NCBI GenBank assembly: GCA_903772945.1
Contig: CAICTM010001503.1
Coordinates: 1-28,039 of the forward strand
Reading direction: 5' to 3'
Source of the DNA: Seminavis robusta
Lineage: Eukaryota; Bacillariophyta; Bacillariophyceae; Naviculales; Naviculaceae
Length of the DNA: 28,039 nt
Shown here: one piece after another, positions 1 through 11,454 of the stretch
Position numbering within the stretch: the first letter of the stretch is position 1
How the letters are laid out: every line of letters starts with the position of its first letter
Notes under the pieces: generated by a model
Seen by the model: only the letters and a program-made list of their open reading frames with translations
Database searches by the model: none
Told to the model about the DNA's origin: nothing
Translations under genes and position numbers: made by a program

Positions 1-279
1 GCAGTTGAGCTCAGAAAACAAAACTCATACCTATTTGTTGTTTTCTCTGCTGTACTGCTGACGGCCGTGGAATTACCATTGTCGAGGTCGAACGAACGAT
101 CGGTCGCTCCGGAGAACAAGAAGAGGAGAGGCTACAACTACGGAGGAGACTGTTAACTCCAGCCCTACCAACTACCAACAGTCTGAACGGATCGTCGTCG
201 AGTCATTGAACGGCGACAGTCAAACGGAGGAGGAGGCTACACAACAACACACAAGAGAGTGGATCCTACTACTGGATTC
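1..279. other. Non-coding left edge
   Basis: No supported gene. The stretch has runs of gaggagg and caacaac but no open frame with coding character. It runs directly into the degenerate tandem array that starts near 280-360. Confidence 0.5.
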
Positions 280-361
280 ACCCCTCCATTGTTATTTCAT
301 AGTGTTTTGGTGGTGATTCCTTTGCTGGTACCCATTTTCCCGTGAAACAGTGCTTGTGGAG

Positions 362-1450
362 GTGGATTGAACAATATTCATAATGTTCGGTTGTGATGTA
401 TTCGTCATTAAGGATCCAATGCAAGATACCGGCAACGGAGTATAGCCAGCAAAGCGGAACCTGAGTTGTGTTGGGTACTGTTGACACTGTTGCCGATGTA
501 ACTGTACGGTACCGGCTACTGGCTGGATTAACACACTATCGGTTTTGGTGATGTTTTCGTCATATACGCAACTGCGCGCTAGTCTCAGTGCGATAACGGA
601 CCAACAGCCAATTCGGTACTGTTTGCCACCTGTCGTCGATGCGCTATACTCCGCCAGCCGGCTGCATGGCTGGCAATTCATAATGATATCCGGTTTGTGC
701 ATGGATTCGTCATAAGGATTCAATCAAGATACCGGCACCGGAGTGTAGCGAGCACAGGCCGGACGCTGAGTGTGTTTCAGTACTGTTGCCTACCACTGTT
801 GCGTCGTGTAACTGTCCGGTAGCCGGCTACAATGGCTGGTTAACAACTATTCGGTTTGTGCATATTCGTCATAAATCCATGCGATCCTGGGTACCGGTTA
901 ACCATAGGAGCTAAGCCGAACTTTCGGTACTGTTGCCACTGTTCGTTGTGTAGCTATACTGCAGCCGCTACAATGGCGGATTCATAATGTTCGGTTTCGC
1001 TGGATTCGCTTCCCAAACACACAAAATCCAACATGCAAATACCGGCAACGGAGTGTGCCAGCAAAGCGGATCTGATGTGTTCGTACTGTTGTCCTTCGCG
1101 ATGTAACTGTTACGGTAGAACTGTAGCGGCTACAAGGCTGGATTAACAATATTTGGTTTTGTGCATGTATTCTGTCACAAGGATCCAATGCAAGAGTACC
1201 GTGCTGCAGCGAGGAAATTGAACCTGAGTGTTTCGTCTTGCTGTACTGATCGATTGCTACTCTACGGTAGCGGCTACATGGCTGGATTGACATGTTCGAG
1301 TTGTGCATGGATTCGTCATAAGGATCCAATGAAAGTACCGGTAACGGAGTGTAGCCAGTAAAGCGGAACCTGAGTGCCACTGTCACGGATCGATGTAACT
1401 CTCTGCCTACGGTATCGTAGATTGGGTGTATTCGTCATATGGATCCAAGT
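362..1450. repeat. Degenerate tandem array, period about 120-165 bp, about 8 copies
   Basis: A recurring block can be followed by its anchor ATTCGTCATAAGGATCCAAT, which appears in intact or damaged form near 400, 551, 703, 864, 1003, 1167, 1309 and 1427. Each anchor is followed by a block like ACCGGCAACGGAGTGTAGCC, then AGCAAAGCGGAACCTGAGTG, a GTACTGTTGCCACTGTTG part, a GATGTAACTGTACGGTA part, and GGCTACATGGCTGGATT. Copies differ by substitutions and many 1-3 base indels. Short open frames on both strands here are not conserved between copies, so I do not treat them as genes. Confidence 0.85.
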
Positions 1451-1499
1451 AGCCAGCAAACTGAGGAAACAGGAGACGAATGCTGAAAAAAAGCCGAAT

Positions 1500-1640
1500 T
1501 TATATGGGGGTAATACGGATTCCTATAAATATACTAGAGAATATAAATATAGGGTTAGGGTAAGACTCAGGGGGGAACATCGAAATTCCATAAATATACT
1601 GGAGAATATAAATATACGTTTATAAATATAATCGCGAACA
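1500..1640. repeat. AT-rich imperfect repeat pair with a telomere-like word
   Basis: ATAAATATACTAGAGAATAT occurs at about 1524, and a one-mismatch copy (ACTGGAG) at about 1590. Each is followed by AAATATA and they lie about 65 bp apart. Between them is AGGGTTAGGGTAAG, two units resembling TTAGGG. The block is much more AT-rich than its surroundings. Confidence 0.6.
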
Positions 1641-2018
1641 CACTTGTGGTTAGCTATCTACTAAGCTATGTGCTGGTACTGGTACCGGTACCGGCAACAA
1701 TGGCATACATGTATTAGCACCGGTACCGGTAGGGTCAGCTACTCCAGTAAGGAATACAGGGGTAGACGAAATAAGTTTAGGTCCATTTTTAAAAATTAAG
1801 TTGCCATCGCTGAACTGCAATTGAGGCCGTCAAAGGCAATCTTTGCACTATGCCCGGCCTGGAATTCAAGCCCATTGGCTGTGAGCTGCGAGAAAGTGCT
1901 ACCTGTACATGTAAAATACTGGTATGCTTTCCATGGTGTTCCTCCGATGCAACTCGCGACCTCTCCTACCGGTCTGGGCCCCTCGCCATGCACTCAAAAT
2001 CAAAAAAGAGTGAAGCAG
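1641..2018. other. Intergenic, 3-prime flank of the protease gene
   Basis: No gene is supported. The stretch carries overlapping GGTACC/ACCGGT words (about 1678-1698 and 1717-1733), which recur in other intergenic regions of this window. It presumably contains the 3-prime UTR of the minus-strand protease. Confidence 0.5.
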
Positions 2019-5000
2019 CTACGGGGAAACAATGTAGCAAACTCCACACGTTCTGGGGCAATGCGTTGACTGCTCCACATAAGAGCAGACATGCCGATAG
2101 TGATACATGTGTTCTGCAAGCCAGCTGCAAGGTTTTGTACCCACAAACGGATCAATAGTGATGTCCCCGGCCTTGTCGTCGCATTGCGGCCGCTCCGCAT
2201 TCACCGTTGACTTTAGCTTGTACCGAACCTTGCCATTCCAAGTGTACCCTGGATACGCCTTGCCTGTTGAGTAGGTGACAGCGCGGCCCATACCAACCTT
2301 CAGCTCGGGGTTGCTGAACGTGATGTCTTCTCTCGCTGATGGAGTCGGCTCCATCACAAGTTCCGGCGTGTCTAGAGTAACATAGAGAGTCTGGCGCTGA
2401 CCTGCGGCGACCTCTACTTGGGTGAAAGCTTTAGCCGGGATTCGTGTTGACAACCCTTGTCCCTGTCCCGTGACTCTTGTGTCGCAGACGGTTGTCCAGT
2501 CTTCGGTTTCGCTGGCTCTCGTTTTGACTTGAACTGTGTAGTTTGTTGACAGCCAGGTATGGATGTCCAGGCTAGTGATTAGCAAGTCTTCTTCTGCTGA
2601 AACTTCAAACATTATGCCATCCCAGCGGAAGGCGCCTTCAAAGTTACCAACCTCTGCGTAAAGGCTTGGACCCGGAGCTAGTGGTCAGTGCATGGGAGTG
2701 AAGTGAGGTGATGAACTTATCAAGAAGCGATGCCAGTTAGTTGGGCGAAACCCATGATTTCACTCACCATCGAAGGTTGTCGGCAGCAGGAGCTTGTCAC
2801 AAAAATTGCAAGTCTGCTGGCAGCGAGATGCAACATCGATCAATTCACATAAGGAACCGAAGTCGTCGAAGTTCCTTGCCAGCCAGAAGCTTTGGGAGGA
2901 GCCGAATCGAATCAACGAGTGAGATTGGAAATGCAACAGCTGCGTGCGGAGTAAAATGTCGTACGTACCACGATTCTACCTCGGTGTCAGAAACGACAAC
3001 ATCACCGCCGGAATCTCGGCAGGTCGGGACAATCGCGGTTTCTTCAACCTCTTTAAAGCACCCCGAGACAACAAGAGAGTAGTCCTGTGTCGAAACCAAA
3101 TCCTTGGCTTCAACGTGGATTGTGTACGTGTCGCCCTCGCGAGGGTCGTCCACGCGAATCCTTTCTGCGTTGTTCAGCGTGTCAGCCTGAGACAACCCGT
3201 TCGGAAAGATTCGCTTGGGATTATTGGTGCTGGTAACATACAAATCGAGGTCGTTCACAGTACACTGCATGCAAAAAGGGCTCACGATTGGGTCGGTCCT
3301 TGCATGTGCATGGTCAAGACGTTGAGGTCGTTTCGATTTCGTGTTTGCGCTGTATCTCTTCCCACCTTACTTACCATACGAGGGTGATACTGAGGGGTTC
3401 ATTGCAGCTGTCCGTCTTGTCAATTTGGAGGACATATTCGTCCTTCCCATGATTTCCAATGGACTGTGCGTTCACGACCTTGGCGTTGAAGTTGTTCTTG
3501 CCAGCAATGGGGAGTGACTTGATCAATTCCACTCGACCAAACCCTTGATGAGCGTCGTATGCATGCGTCTCGCTGATGAGATTAGGTGCATCTTCAACCC
3601 CCAATAGTTCCTGAGCACCATTGATGAGGACAGCCTTGAGAAGGCTTGCCCTTGGATGGAAGCCCTCTGCCGGGTTTCTTCGCCCCTCTGCTAACCAACC
3701 TTCCATAAAGTACTGCCGAATAAGGGTCGCAGCCCCCGCGACCACAGGCGCGGCCATGCTTGTGCCAGATCGCAGCTCGAGTCCATCGGTATCATCACAT
3801 TCGCCAACCTCGTCAGGATTGGCCTTGGCCGACTTCAAATAGATTCCTGGTGCACACACATCTGGCTTCATTCTCAAGTCAGCCGTGGGACCTCTACTGG
3901 AGAAGTTTGCTAGATAGTCAGGACCTTTCATGTGAACTGGGATACGTGGCTGTGTGGATTCTGTTGCACCCACTGGGAGTGCAGCAAAAAGTGTTCAGGC
4001 GCAGGCATGCGTTTTTGGACAGCAAATGTACCTTACGCTTTGCTCACTCACCTGCCAATGCATTTTTGCTAATTGCCGGGGTGCCCACCGTGTGAAGGCC
4101 GAGGTCTCCGAGATTCCCTAAGCATCCGACAACAAAGAGCAAAAGTTAGCGATGTACTCGCCTGGTCCAGGGTAGCAATGATGTCAATGGCCTTTACCTG
4201 CTGCAACCACAAGAAGGAAGTCAGGGTGCTTTGAGATGTAGGCATCCACGGCTTGATCCAAACTAGTGTAATAGTTTGTATCACTCCCCCAGGAAGCAGT
4301 GTGCACTCTGGCATTGACATCATATCCGGTTGAGAAAATGTCAAACACATTTGGAGGCAGTTGCAGAGTATTGTAGACAGAATTCCCAATATCAAAAAAA
4401 GCGATCTTGGCAGCTTTAGCCACCCCATTTTCACCATCATCAGACTCGGACCTTCCATCAACTGCTCTGTGCCCAGCAAGTGTTGCCGCTACGTGTGTCC
4501 CGTGGCCACCCGCGACGTCCTGCGAGTCGGCATAAGCAAGGTACTGTACCACTTTCCGGGGAGATGGATCGAAGGTCTAGTCACGCAGTTAGACCTCAGT
4601 ATGGCCTGCGTTGATTGGTGGTGGGGTTCAACATGAACATACCTTAGATGTGTCTCTGGGTACAGACTTGAAAGATGGCCAGTGTTAACGCAATCCATGC
4701 CGGAAAGGACTGCAGTGAACATTGGTACTCACCTTATCTGGGTCCCAAAAGTAGCAATGGTCCACATCAAGCCCACTGTCAGATATTGCTACAATTTGAT
4801 CTCTCCCATCAAGCCCGACTTCATGGAAGGGCTTGTCATCCTTGTCCCCGCTCTGGATGATGCCACTGGCGACTGAGTTTCGAGGCTTGACATGCAGCAA
4901 CGCACCAATGAAGCAGACCTCGGCATGAAGAGCCAAATCAATCAAAAGAGAGTAAGAACACTGCTGGGGAAACTGACTTCTGGCATCATCGGGAAACGTG

Positions 5001-5903
5001 ATTGTGGCGAAATCTTCTCCATCAGTGGGAACACTGAAGCCAACTTTGGACACCATTTCCATACACGATTCATCGGCAAACCCCTCGAGCCGACGGTGCA
5101 ACCTTGGCTCACTATCATTGTGTCTAGTATTCCTCGATTGGAGGAACTCTTCAAGTCGGCGGCTCCTTCTGTCTTCATTCGTGAGACTTCCCAGGAGTGT
5201 CTCGCGAGTTAACTTGCTTCCTCCTCGGCAAAAGACAGCCTGAACGCCTTTTATCGGGGCCTCATGGTCTTCGAGGATGTCAAACAGACCCTGTTGCAAC
5301 TTCATCTCTGGAAACATTGGGATCGATTGCATACCCCTGGGCAACTTCCTAACCTCTGACGGCAACGCTTCAAGTGCAAAGCAGGACATGTCTCGCCTAT
5401 TGTACACGGTCTGTGTGTGGCAGTACGGTTTGACGACGAGAGGGCGTGAGCAAGCGTTGTTCAGTGCCCGTATGTGTACTTGTCCGCGTCAATCTTACAA
5501 TCATCGTTTCACCCAACACCGCTGCAATATCCTTCTTCGCGTCTTCGCCTCGTTTTCCGATCACTGCATCGCAGATCAAGAATGAACTTGCCCCACTGTT
5601 TCCTACTACGCCTCGTTTCCTGACTCGATGGTTCTGATCATCTTCTTCCTCTTTCATTTCTGCCGACAGCCAAGCAGATTGTATTGATTCCTGCCATAAC
5701 TCCTCGGTGGACTTTCCAAGAACTGACTTAGTGGATGCTGTGAATTCTAAGGCAGTCTCGGTCAAAAGAATGGAATTGAACTTCGCCAGAGACAACTGGG
5801 GATCTTGCTCGATGCCAACTGGAAATTTTAGGTCAGCGGCAGCGCCACACAACGCGATAGCCGATGCTAAAGATACTAAAGACAGACAGACTGTAGACAT
5901 CAT
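2019..5903 (-). CDS. Secreted subtilisin-like (S8) serine protease with two ShKT-like modules
   Basis: Eight exons: 5903-5499, 5410-4733, 4576-4198, 4117-4052, 3972-3375, 3298-2969, 2889-2768 and 2677-2019. They sum to 3237 nt (1078 aa), and all seven GT-AG introns (76-156 bp) keep frame. The start is the first of two adjacent ATGs and is followed by a hydrophobic signal peptide (CLSLVSLASAIALCGAAA). After a long pro-region come the S8 triad blocks: Asp346 in SDSGLD, His386 in GHGTHV, oxyanion Asn489 in VAAGN, and Ser581 in GTSMAAP. A VNDLDLYV block and a beta-rich region follow. Two modules share the pattern C-W-L-A...C...C-x2-TC-x2-C with identical 31-residue spacing (residues 819-849 and 1043-1073); each is preceded by a further Cys (802 and 1025). 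From family knowledge, this is an endopeptidase entering the secretory route. The substrate is unknown. The splice model is by eye; exon 7 and the first intron are the least certain. Confidence 0.88.
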
Positions 5904-6531
5904 CAGGTTGGATTATAATGCAAAGAGCAAAAGAAAAATGGCGGAGGAAGGAGGACGCAGGAGCATCGGCAGTGGCTTTGGTTGATCATTCAACATGCTT
6001 TTTCACGTTCGGAACGGAATGGGACTCATTCGTGGATACTGATGTGTTACGAATTCTTATGGAGCGGACGCGCTGCCTTTGGTATCGTCTTGGCTCTTGT
6101 CTCCTCATGATCAGGTCGATGGTCGAGACGATTGCCTTCCTCATGATCATGGTCGATGGCCGAGACGATTGTGGAAGCATGAAGCCTTGTTGTTGTTCGT
6201 TGCGGTCCATACTAGTACCGGTGGTCGTCGACGCTTGCTGGCTGGGTCAATTGTTTTGTTGCTGTGCTGATTAAATCATTTGATTGAATCATTCATCATT
6301 CGTGATCGACTTCGCTTCAGCGTGGTGTGGGAGGCTCGTGAATGCGAATACTACTGGTGGTACATGTATGAGCCAGTCACGCCCTTGTGAAGTGACCACC
6401 ACCAGTGCACCGCACCTGATCGACATTCAAATCTAGCCACCGTAGCTGCTTGCTAGCTATGCATTTACGACACGCTAGATAGCTCTACCGTACCTGGTAC
6501 AAGCCTTTGTATGCGTTTATGCTACACGGAA
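5904..6531. other. Intergenic between protease 5-prime end and helicase 3-prime end
   Basis: This presumably holds the protease promoter and the 3-prime UTR of the helicase; both genes are on the minus strand. Apart from the short repeat at 6104-6175 I see no supported feature. Open frames in this stretch look like chance. Confidence 0.5.
6104..6175. repeat. Two-copy imperfect 36-bp tandem repeat
   Basis: CTCATGATCAGGTCGATGG at 6104 recurs at 6140 as CTCATGATCATGGTCGATGG. Both are followed by a CGAGACGATTG stretch. This is two units with a 36-bp period. Confidence 0.7.
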
Positions 6532-9500
6532 CTATCTGCGCTTCTTGCCTTGAGGTTTCTGTCGACCAACATCGTTTGATTTCCCCTGACCTCGCTTTTG
6601 CTTTTGCTCTAAACGTCTCCTATCTTCTTTCTTCATGTTTTTGATCTTCATGTTTTGCTTCTTTTCGCGTTCCTTCTTGATTTCAACAGCTGATTTGACG
6701 GCGCCTTGCTTGCCCTTTGCTTCTCTACTGTTGTACTGCTCACTGGTCGATGGGCCTTCAGAAGAATCGAAGACACCGGTTCTACCGATGCTGCGATTCG
6801 TCTTCTTCTGCCACTTGGCATATAGTTCCCCAAGCTTCATTTTTTCGGTCGCCACTAGCTGACCACTTTCGAGCCTCGTTTTCTTGCTTTTGCTCTCGCC
6901 CCGCAACTCGTCGCCGACTGTGGTCTGTACATACTTTCGCTTTGACTTGTCCCACCGAGTCATCCTTTGCTTTTGAACCAACTCTTCGTTTTCGTCTCCG
7001 ACGACGTCAAGCATGGCTTCTTCAATCCTGAAAGCGGCACCGATAATACCTTTCATCCCTGCACTAGGCTGCATCGCTGCTTCAATCTTGCGAGCCCTGT
7101 GAGCTTCTTCAGTGTTGGACGTCAGGTCGTTGTCAATGTAGAATGCTGGATCGCGAAAGTCTGTTTGCTGTTTTTTCGGTTTGTTGCTAGTAATACTCGT
7201 GGGAGCCTCAGCATTCGAAGTGTTTCCCCCAGATTTCTTGGCCTTTGCTAGCTTTCGTCTCTCCGCCTTGGACAAAAATTTCTTCGGACGACGGATTTCT
7301 GGAGTAGAGCCACTCGCCTGGTCAACCTTGTTGCTGCTTTTGTCAACACTCTTTCCACCTGCATCGGATGCGTCCTTATGTTCCGATTCGGCGGGCTCCT
7401 CCTCGTCTTGGTTCAGCTTTTGTGCTGTCGAGCTGCCTGCAACAACAAGTGCTGTCCCTTTGCTTCTGACAGTTTTCATCTGACGTCGCATATTCTTCAT
7501 TGCAAACAGCGCGGCCGTTGAATTGTTTTTCTTGGTATTTGTCGTGCGCCCTCTGTCCACCTGACTGGCAACACCAACATCCTTTCCAACACCAGTGGCG
7601 AACGCCTCAAAGACAGTCTCTTTGGGCCGAAATGCAGCAATCTCCTGCAACATGCTCTCATGGTCGTGAAAATTGCTCAAGGTTTGTTCCTTATCCTCGT
7701 CGTCTGCGCCTTTAACAGTAGCAAGATACACCTTTTCTTCTGTATCTCGCAATAGAGGGTGGGTGGGAATCCTCCCCTGCCCAATCCGCTGCCCCGACTC
7801 CAGGCGCGCTCCTTCCATAATGGCCTTGGCGCGTCGAACGCCATCTTTGGACGCCTCCGGCCGTGTTCTCCGGTACTGTTTCATAGCATTGTTGCATACT
7901 CTGGCGAGTGATTGTAACGACTCCGTTTCCAACGACCCAGCCAATTCCGAATTGATGATACGATGGACGTTCTCAACTTCCTGCGTCAGAATGGAAACCG
8001 GCAGTGATCCATAATGCACCATTTCAGGAGTCATTTCCTGCAGTGAATACGATAGATTGTCGTTTCCTTCCGGGGCGTTCATTGGTTTTCTCCCAAGAAA
8101 CAGATGTAAATCGACCATGTAGGGCATTTCTTCCGGGTCCACTAGACCCCAGCAGAATCCAATTCTCCCTGCTCTGGCTGCCCGTCCACTCCTGTGCACA
8201 AACAATTTCGCCTCGGGTGGGAAATGATAATGAATAACCTTCCGAACGAGACAAGTAAAAAGCAAACAAAAAAGCAAATTGGTCGTGTGAGCGGTTACGC
8301 TGCACGGCGAACCACCACAGAAAGCGAACCAAAGTGCACATACATGATCAATTAAAGGAACATCAATCCCTCTTGCCGCCACATCCGTAACCACCAACAC
8401 ACTCTTCTTCCCCGATCGAAATGCCGATAGGTTTGCTTTTCTGGCATCTTGGTCCAGCGTTCCGTAGATAAGAGTACTTGAAATCCCTGATGCTTGCAAC
8501 AGACAGTGTATGTACTCGACATGGTGTCGTGTCGCGGCAAAGATAATGGTCAATCCAGTCCGTAAGGCATCGTTGGTTTCCAGATCTTCTTGTATCTGAT
8601 GCAATACATGCATTAGTGCAGCATCCTTTTCGGAACTCCGACAAGCCAAAAAGGCAATTCGAAGCTCTTCGCTGACACTACATTCGGTGTCCAATCGGAC
8701 CACTTGCGGGTCGGTACAAAAGCCCGACTTTGTGAATTCCACGAGCACTTTGGGCATGGTGGCACTGAGAATGATCTTTTGGCAGTTTTCGGGCATGGTC
8801 CTTCCAATTTGTCGAATCTGTTGTGAAAATCCCATTTCCATACATCGATCTCCTTCGTCCAAGATGCACATTTGACAGTTGGTCAAATCAAAGTCTGGAA
8901 TTTCCGTCAAGTGGTGTGCCAAACGTCCCGGAGTCGCCACAATAATGTCTGGTTTGGAAGCCAGCATGTCAAACTGTTTTTCCATTCCTTCTCCACCATG
9001 AATGCCCACTGCACGAAGGTCGGCAAAATGTGCCAATTTGTGGAGCACTTTTAGGGTTTGCATGCTGAGTTCCCGCGTAGGTGATAAGATGACGGCGCGA
9101 CAGGAGGATTGTTGCGGTGCTTGTTGATGCCGACTGGCATTTAACTTTAATAGTTTCTCCAATAAGGGCACCAAAAAGGCAATGGTCTTGCCACTGCCAG
9201 TTCTGGCCTGAAACATGCATCATCAATCAACAATAAGACAAGCAATCAGTGAAGAGATGAGCAAAAAAGAAAGGTCATCTCTGCATACACTGTAGCACCA
9301 CTCACCATGACACATGCATCAGCACCAGTCAGAATCACAGGCAATGCTTTTCTCTGGACTGGCGTGGGCATCTATGTGCAAGGGTGACACAGTACGTGAG
9401 AATTTGAAAGAAAACAAAAGTTACATTTGATCTCATACAGTACAATTGGTTGATTTTCCTACTCACCCGAAAGCCCATTCGAACAATCCCATGGAACACC

Positions 9501-9583
9501 GGTTCCGAGAGACCCAAGGCTTTGAATCCATTGCTTGCAGACCCTCCCGATCCCTTCTTCTTGCCACCAGAGTCTCCTGTCAT
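6532..9583 (-). CDS. DBP10: DEAD-box RNA helicase, DDX54/Dbp10 type (60S ribosome biogenesis)
   Basis: Four exons: 9583-9467, 9371-9306, 9207-8344 and 8238-6532 (917 aa). All introns are phase 0 (95, 98 and 105 bp). Q-motif region: GLSEPVFHGIVRMGFR joined to MPTPVQRKALPVIL. Motif I is ARTGSGKT (62-69), Ia PTREL, Ib TPGR, III SAT (209-211), V TDVAARGIDVP and VI HRSGRAARAGR. Motif II reads DEGD instead of DEAD. The C-terminal half has the DBP10CT-like stretch ending in RWDKSKRKYV, then a Lys/Arg-rich nucleolar-type tail. The family unwinds pre-rRNA during large-subunit assembly in the nucleolus. The start at 9583 has good context (CAAGATGAC) and fits the family; an in-frame ATG at 9670 would add 29 residues. 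The third intron is 105 bp with no stop, so its retention would only insert 35 residues. Confidence 0.93.
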
Positions 9584-9987
9584 CTTGATTGTCGAACTTT
9601 CAAGAAAAAAGTGAACGGAACGAAAATGGTTGGAGGCAGAGGTGATGAGTTTAGTCGCGAATGAATCCATGACTAAGAGAGAAAGAAGCCAAGAGAGCTG
9701 TTAAAACCTTTAGAAGGTTATTGTGCTTACCACTTTACTAAAATCACTTGCACAACAACCGACGTTCATGGCCCTCAACAATTCAAGCAACTGCCGCCTC
9801 GATCAACTTGCCGTCTGTAGTGCTAACAATAGAAAGCTTGAAAGGTGTGTCGCTGTTGAGAAAGATGTCGTAGAGACCGCAACCTGAAATATACCTTGAT
9901 GTAGTAGTACCTCACTCTTTGTGTTTCTCTCCCTCTCTCTGTCAGCTCGTTATCAGATACCTTTCTTACGTACCAAAGTAAATCAAG
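9584..9987. promoter_or_regulatory. Divergent intergenic region of helicase and RPS15, with candidate 5-prime UTR introns
   Basis: The two genes are head to head with about 400 bp between start codons. On the minus strand, GTAAGC at 9730 and a pyrimidine-rich tract ending in TTAG at 9673 would bound a 58-bp leader intron of the helicase. On the plus strand, GTGTGT at 9845 and TCTCTGTCAG ending at 9945 could bound a 101-bp leader intron of RPS15. Both are predictions from splice-like words only. A shared promoter is inference. Confidence 0.4.
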
Positions 9988-10431
9988 ATGGACGCCGAGA
10001 AAGTTGCCGAGTTGCGTAAGAAGCGTCAGTTCAAGAAGTTCACCTTCCGTGGTATTGAGCTTGAACAGCTCTTGGACTTGACCAATGATGAGTTGATGGA
10101 TCTGGTCACCGCACGTGCTCGTCGTCGCATGTCCCGTGGACTCAAGCGAAAGCCCATGGCACTCATCAAGCGTCTGCGACAGGCCAAGAAGGAGGCACCT
10201 CCAGGCGAAAAACCACGTGGTATCAAGACCCATCTCCGAAACATGGTCATTGTCCCGGAAATGATCGGATCCATCATTGGTATCTACAATGGAAAAATGT
10301 TCTGTGGTGTGGAAATGAAACCCGAAATGATCGGAATGTACCTTGGAGAATTCGCTATTACATACAAACCCGTCAGGCACGGACGACCTGGAGTTTCGGC
10401 CGCTCATCAAACTCGTTTCATTCCTCTCTAG
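9988..10431 (+). CDS. RPS15: 40S ribosomal protein S15 (uS19)
   Basis: Uninterrupted 147-aa frame with the usual length of eukaryotic uS19. It opens [20 protein letters not shown] and contains [13 protein letters not shown], the conserved core [20 protein letters not shown], and [18 protein letters not shown], ending in an RFIPL tail. uS19 sits on the head of the small ribosomal subunit near the A-site/central protuberance contact and is needed for late 40S maturation. The start ATG has the context AATCAAGATGG. It diverges from the Dbp10-type helicase gene, so two ribosome-production genes share one intergenic region. Confidence 0.98.
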   Translation: MDAEKVAELRKKRQFKKFTFRGIELEQLLDLTNDELMDLVTARARRRMSRGLKRKPMALIKRLRQAKKEAPPGEKPRGIKTHLRNMVIVPEMIGSIIGIYNGKMFCGVEMKPEMIGMYLGEFAITYKPVRHGRPGVSAAHQTRFIPL

Positions 10432-11454
10432 AAAAGCAAACAAAAAGTCAAACCAGTGCAAGGGCTCTCTTTTCCTCCCACTCACTGCAGCAAGCAACCT
10501 CCCAAAACAGATATTCTAAGCACGTAATAGTACCTCCTTTCCTTGCTCGCTTGACAAGGGGTCAATGCTGTTGTACCTAGCTAGAACTAGAAATAGGGTC
10601 GTCAACGCAACCAATTTTAAAATCTGAACAGATAAGAGGCCAAGGCAGGCTATCCAAGGCTTACAGGTAGCAGCTCCTTTTACATGCTGACTAGATAAGG
10701 TCCAGTTCTGTTGTACCGCCTCTATCCTGCAGGCAATGGAAACAATGAAACTGTACGCTGTTTTCACCGAAGCTTGGCAGCCCAGGTAGTCTGGTCAACA
10801 CCGTGGCTCGAGCTCTTGGAACGACGATGTTACAATAGTCTAGCTGTTACAATCTTGTGGCTCATTCTGAGAGAGCGGAGCGAGCTGGATGACAATGCTC
10901 CGCTCCGAGGTCTGAACGACGCAGCGTTGGCCCGTGGGCTCTCAATGACATGAACGATTCAATCGAAGAAAGTGCCATCCGAAATTTCATGGGGCTGTGT
11001 GTCTTGCTAGCTACTAGCTAGGTTAGAACAAGCTCTCAAATGGAGAGCCAGCTCTAACCATGTATTAGCTCGAAGCACAATGCATCGTGTAAAGAGGATG
11101 TGGCTCTCAAAAGCATGCGGTTCTATCTCCAGGTGCAAGGAGCTCCAGCATGGCTTCTTTGTTGGAGAAGCCCGACCGAGACATCTCAAGCCATCAGTGC
11201 TACCGCTACGCTGTCTGTGACATACACGTCGAGACCTGCGAGGGGACGAAGCCCAATCTTACAGCAGGAAAAACGAGAGGACTGATTCGCACAAGGGATC
11301 GTGACCTATGTTCGGCGTGAGTAGATGCTTGTCAACTGGCTTGGAGTGAAGGTTGGTTCTTATAGCCCATTGGTATGTATACGACTCCCCACAAACACAT
11401 GACACAAAAGTTATGAACTACAATCCATAGTTGATTTCTTGGGCTCCAACAGCT
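10432..11454. other. Intergenic, no supported gene
   Basis: A 1.0-kb convergent region between RPS15 (plus) and the unknown 901-residue gene (minus), presumably holding both 3-prime UTRs. It contains CTAGCTAG words (10577-10584 and near 11007-11021) and a small potential hairpin (CGGAGCG at 10876 with CGCTCCG at 10901). None of the short frames here has recognisable content. Confidence 0.5.

Noticed and set aside
292..1386. ORFs of 66-143 codons inside the tandem array
   Set aside because: Their peptide similarities only reflect the repeated DNA unit; frames are not kept between copies.
5411..5498. Frameshift in the protease gene between the N-terminal and pro-region frames
   Set aside because: An 88-bp stretch with GTAAGA and CACAG ends joins the frames in phase, and its size matches the other introns.
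7181..7483. Plus-strand ORFs overlapping the helicase and other minus-strand genes
   Set aside because: They are antisense shadows of well-supported coding exons with family-conserved motifs.
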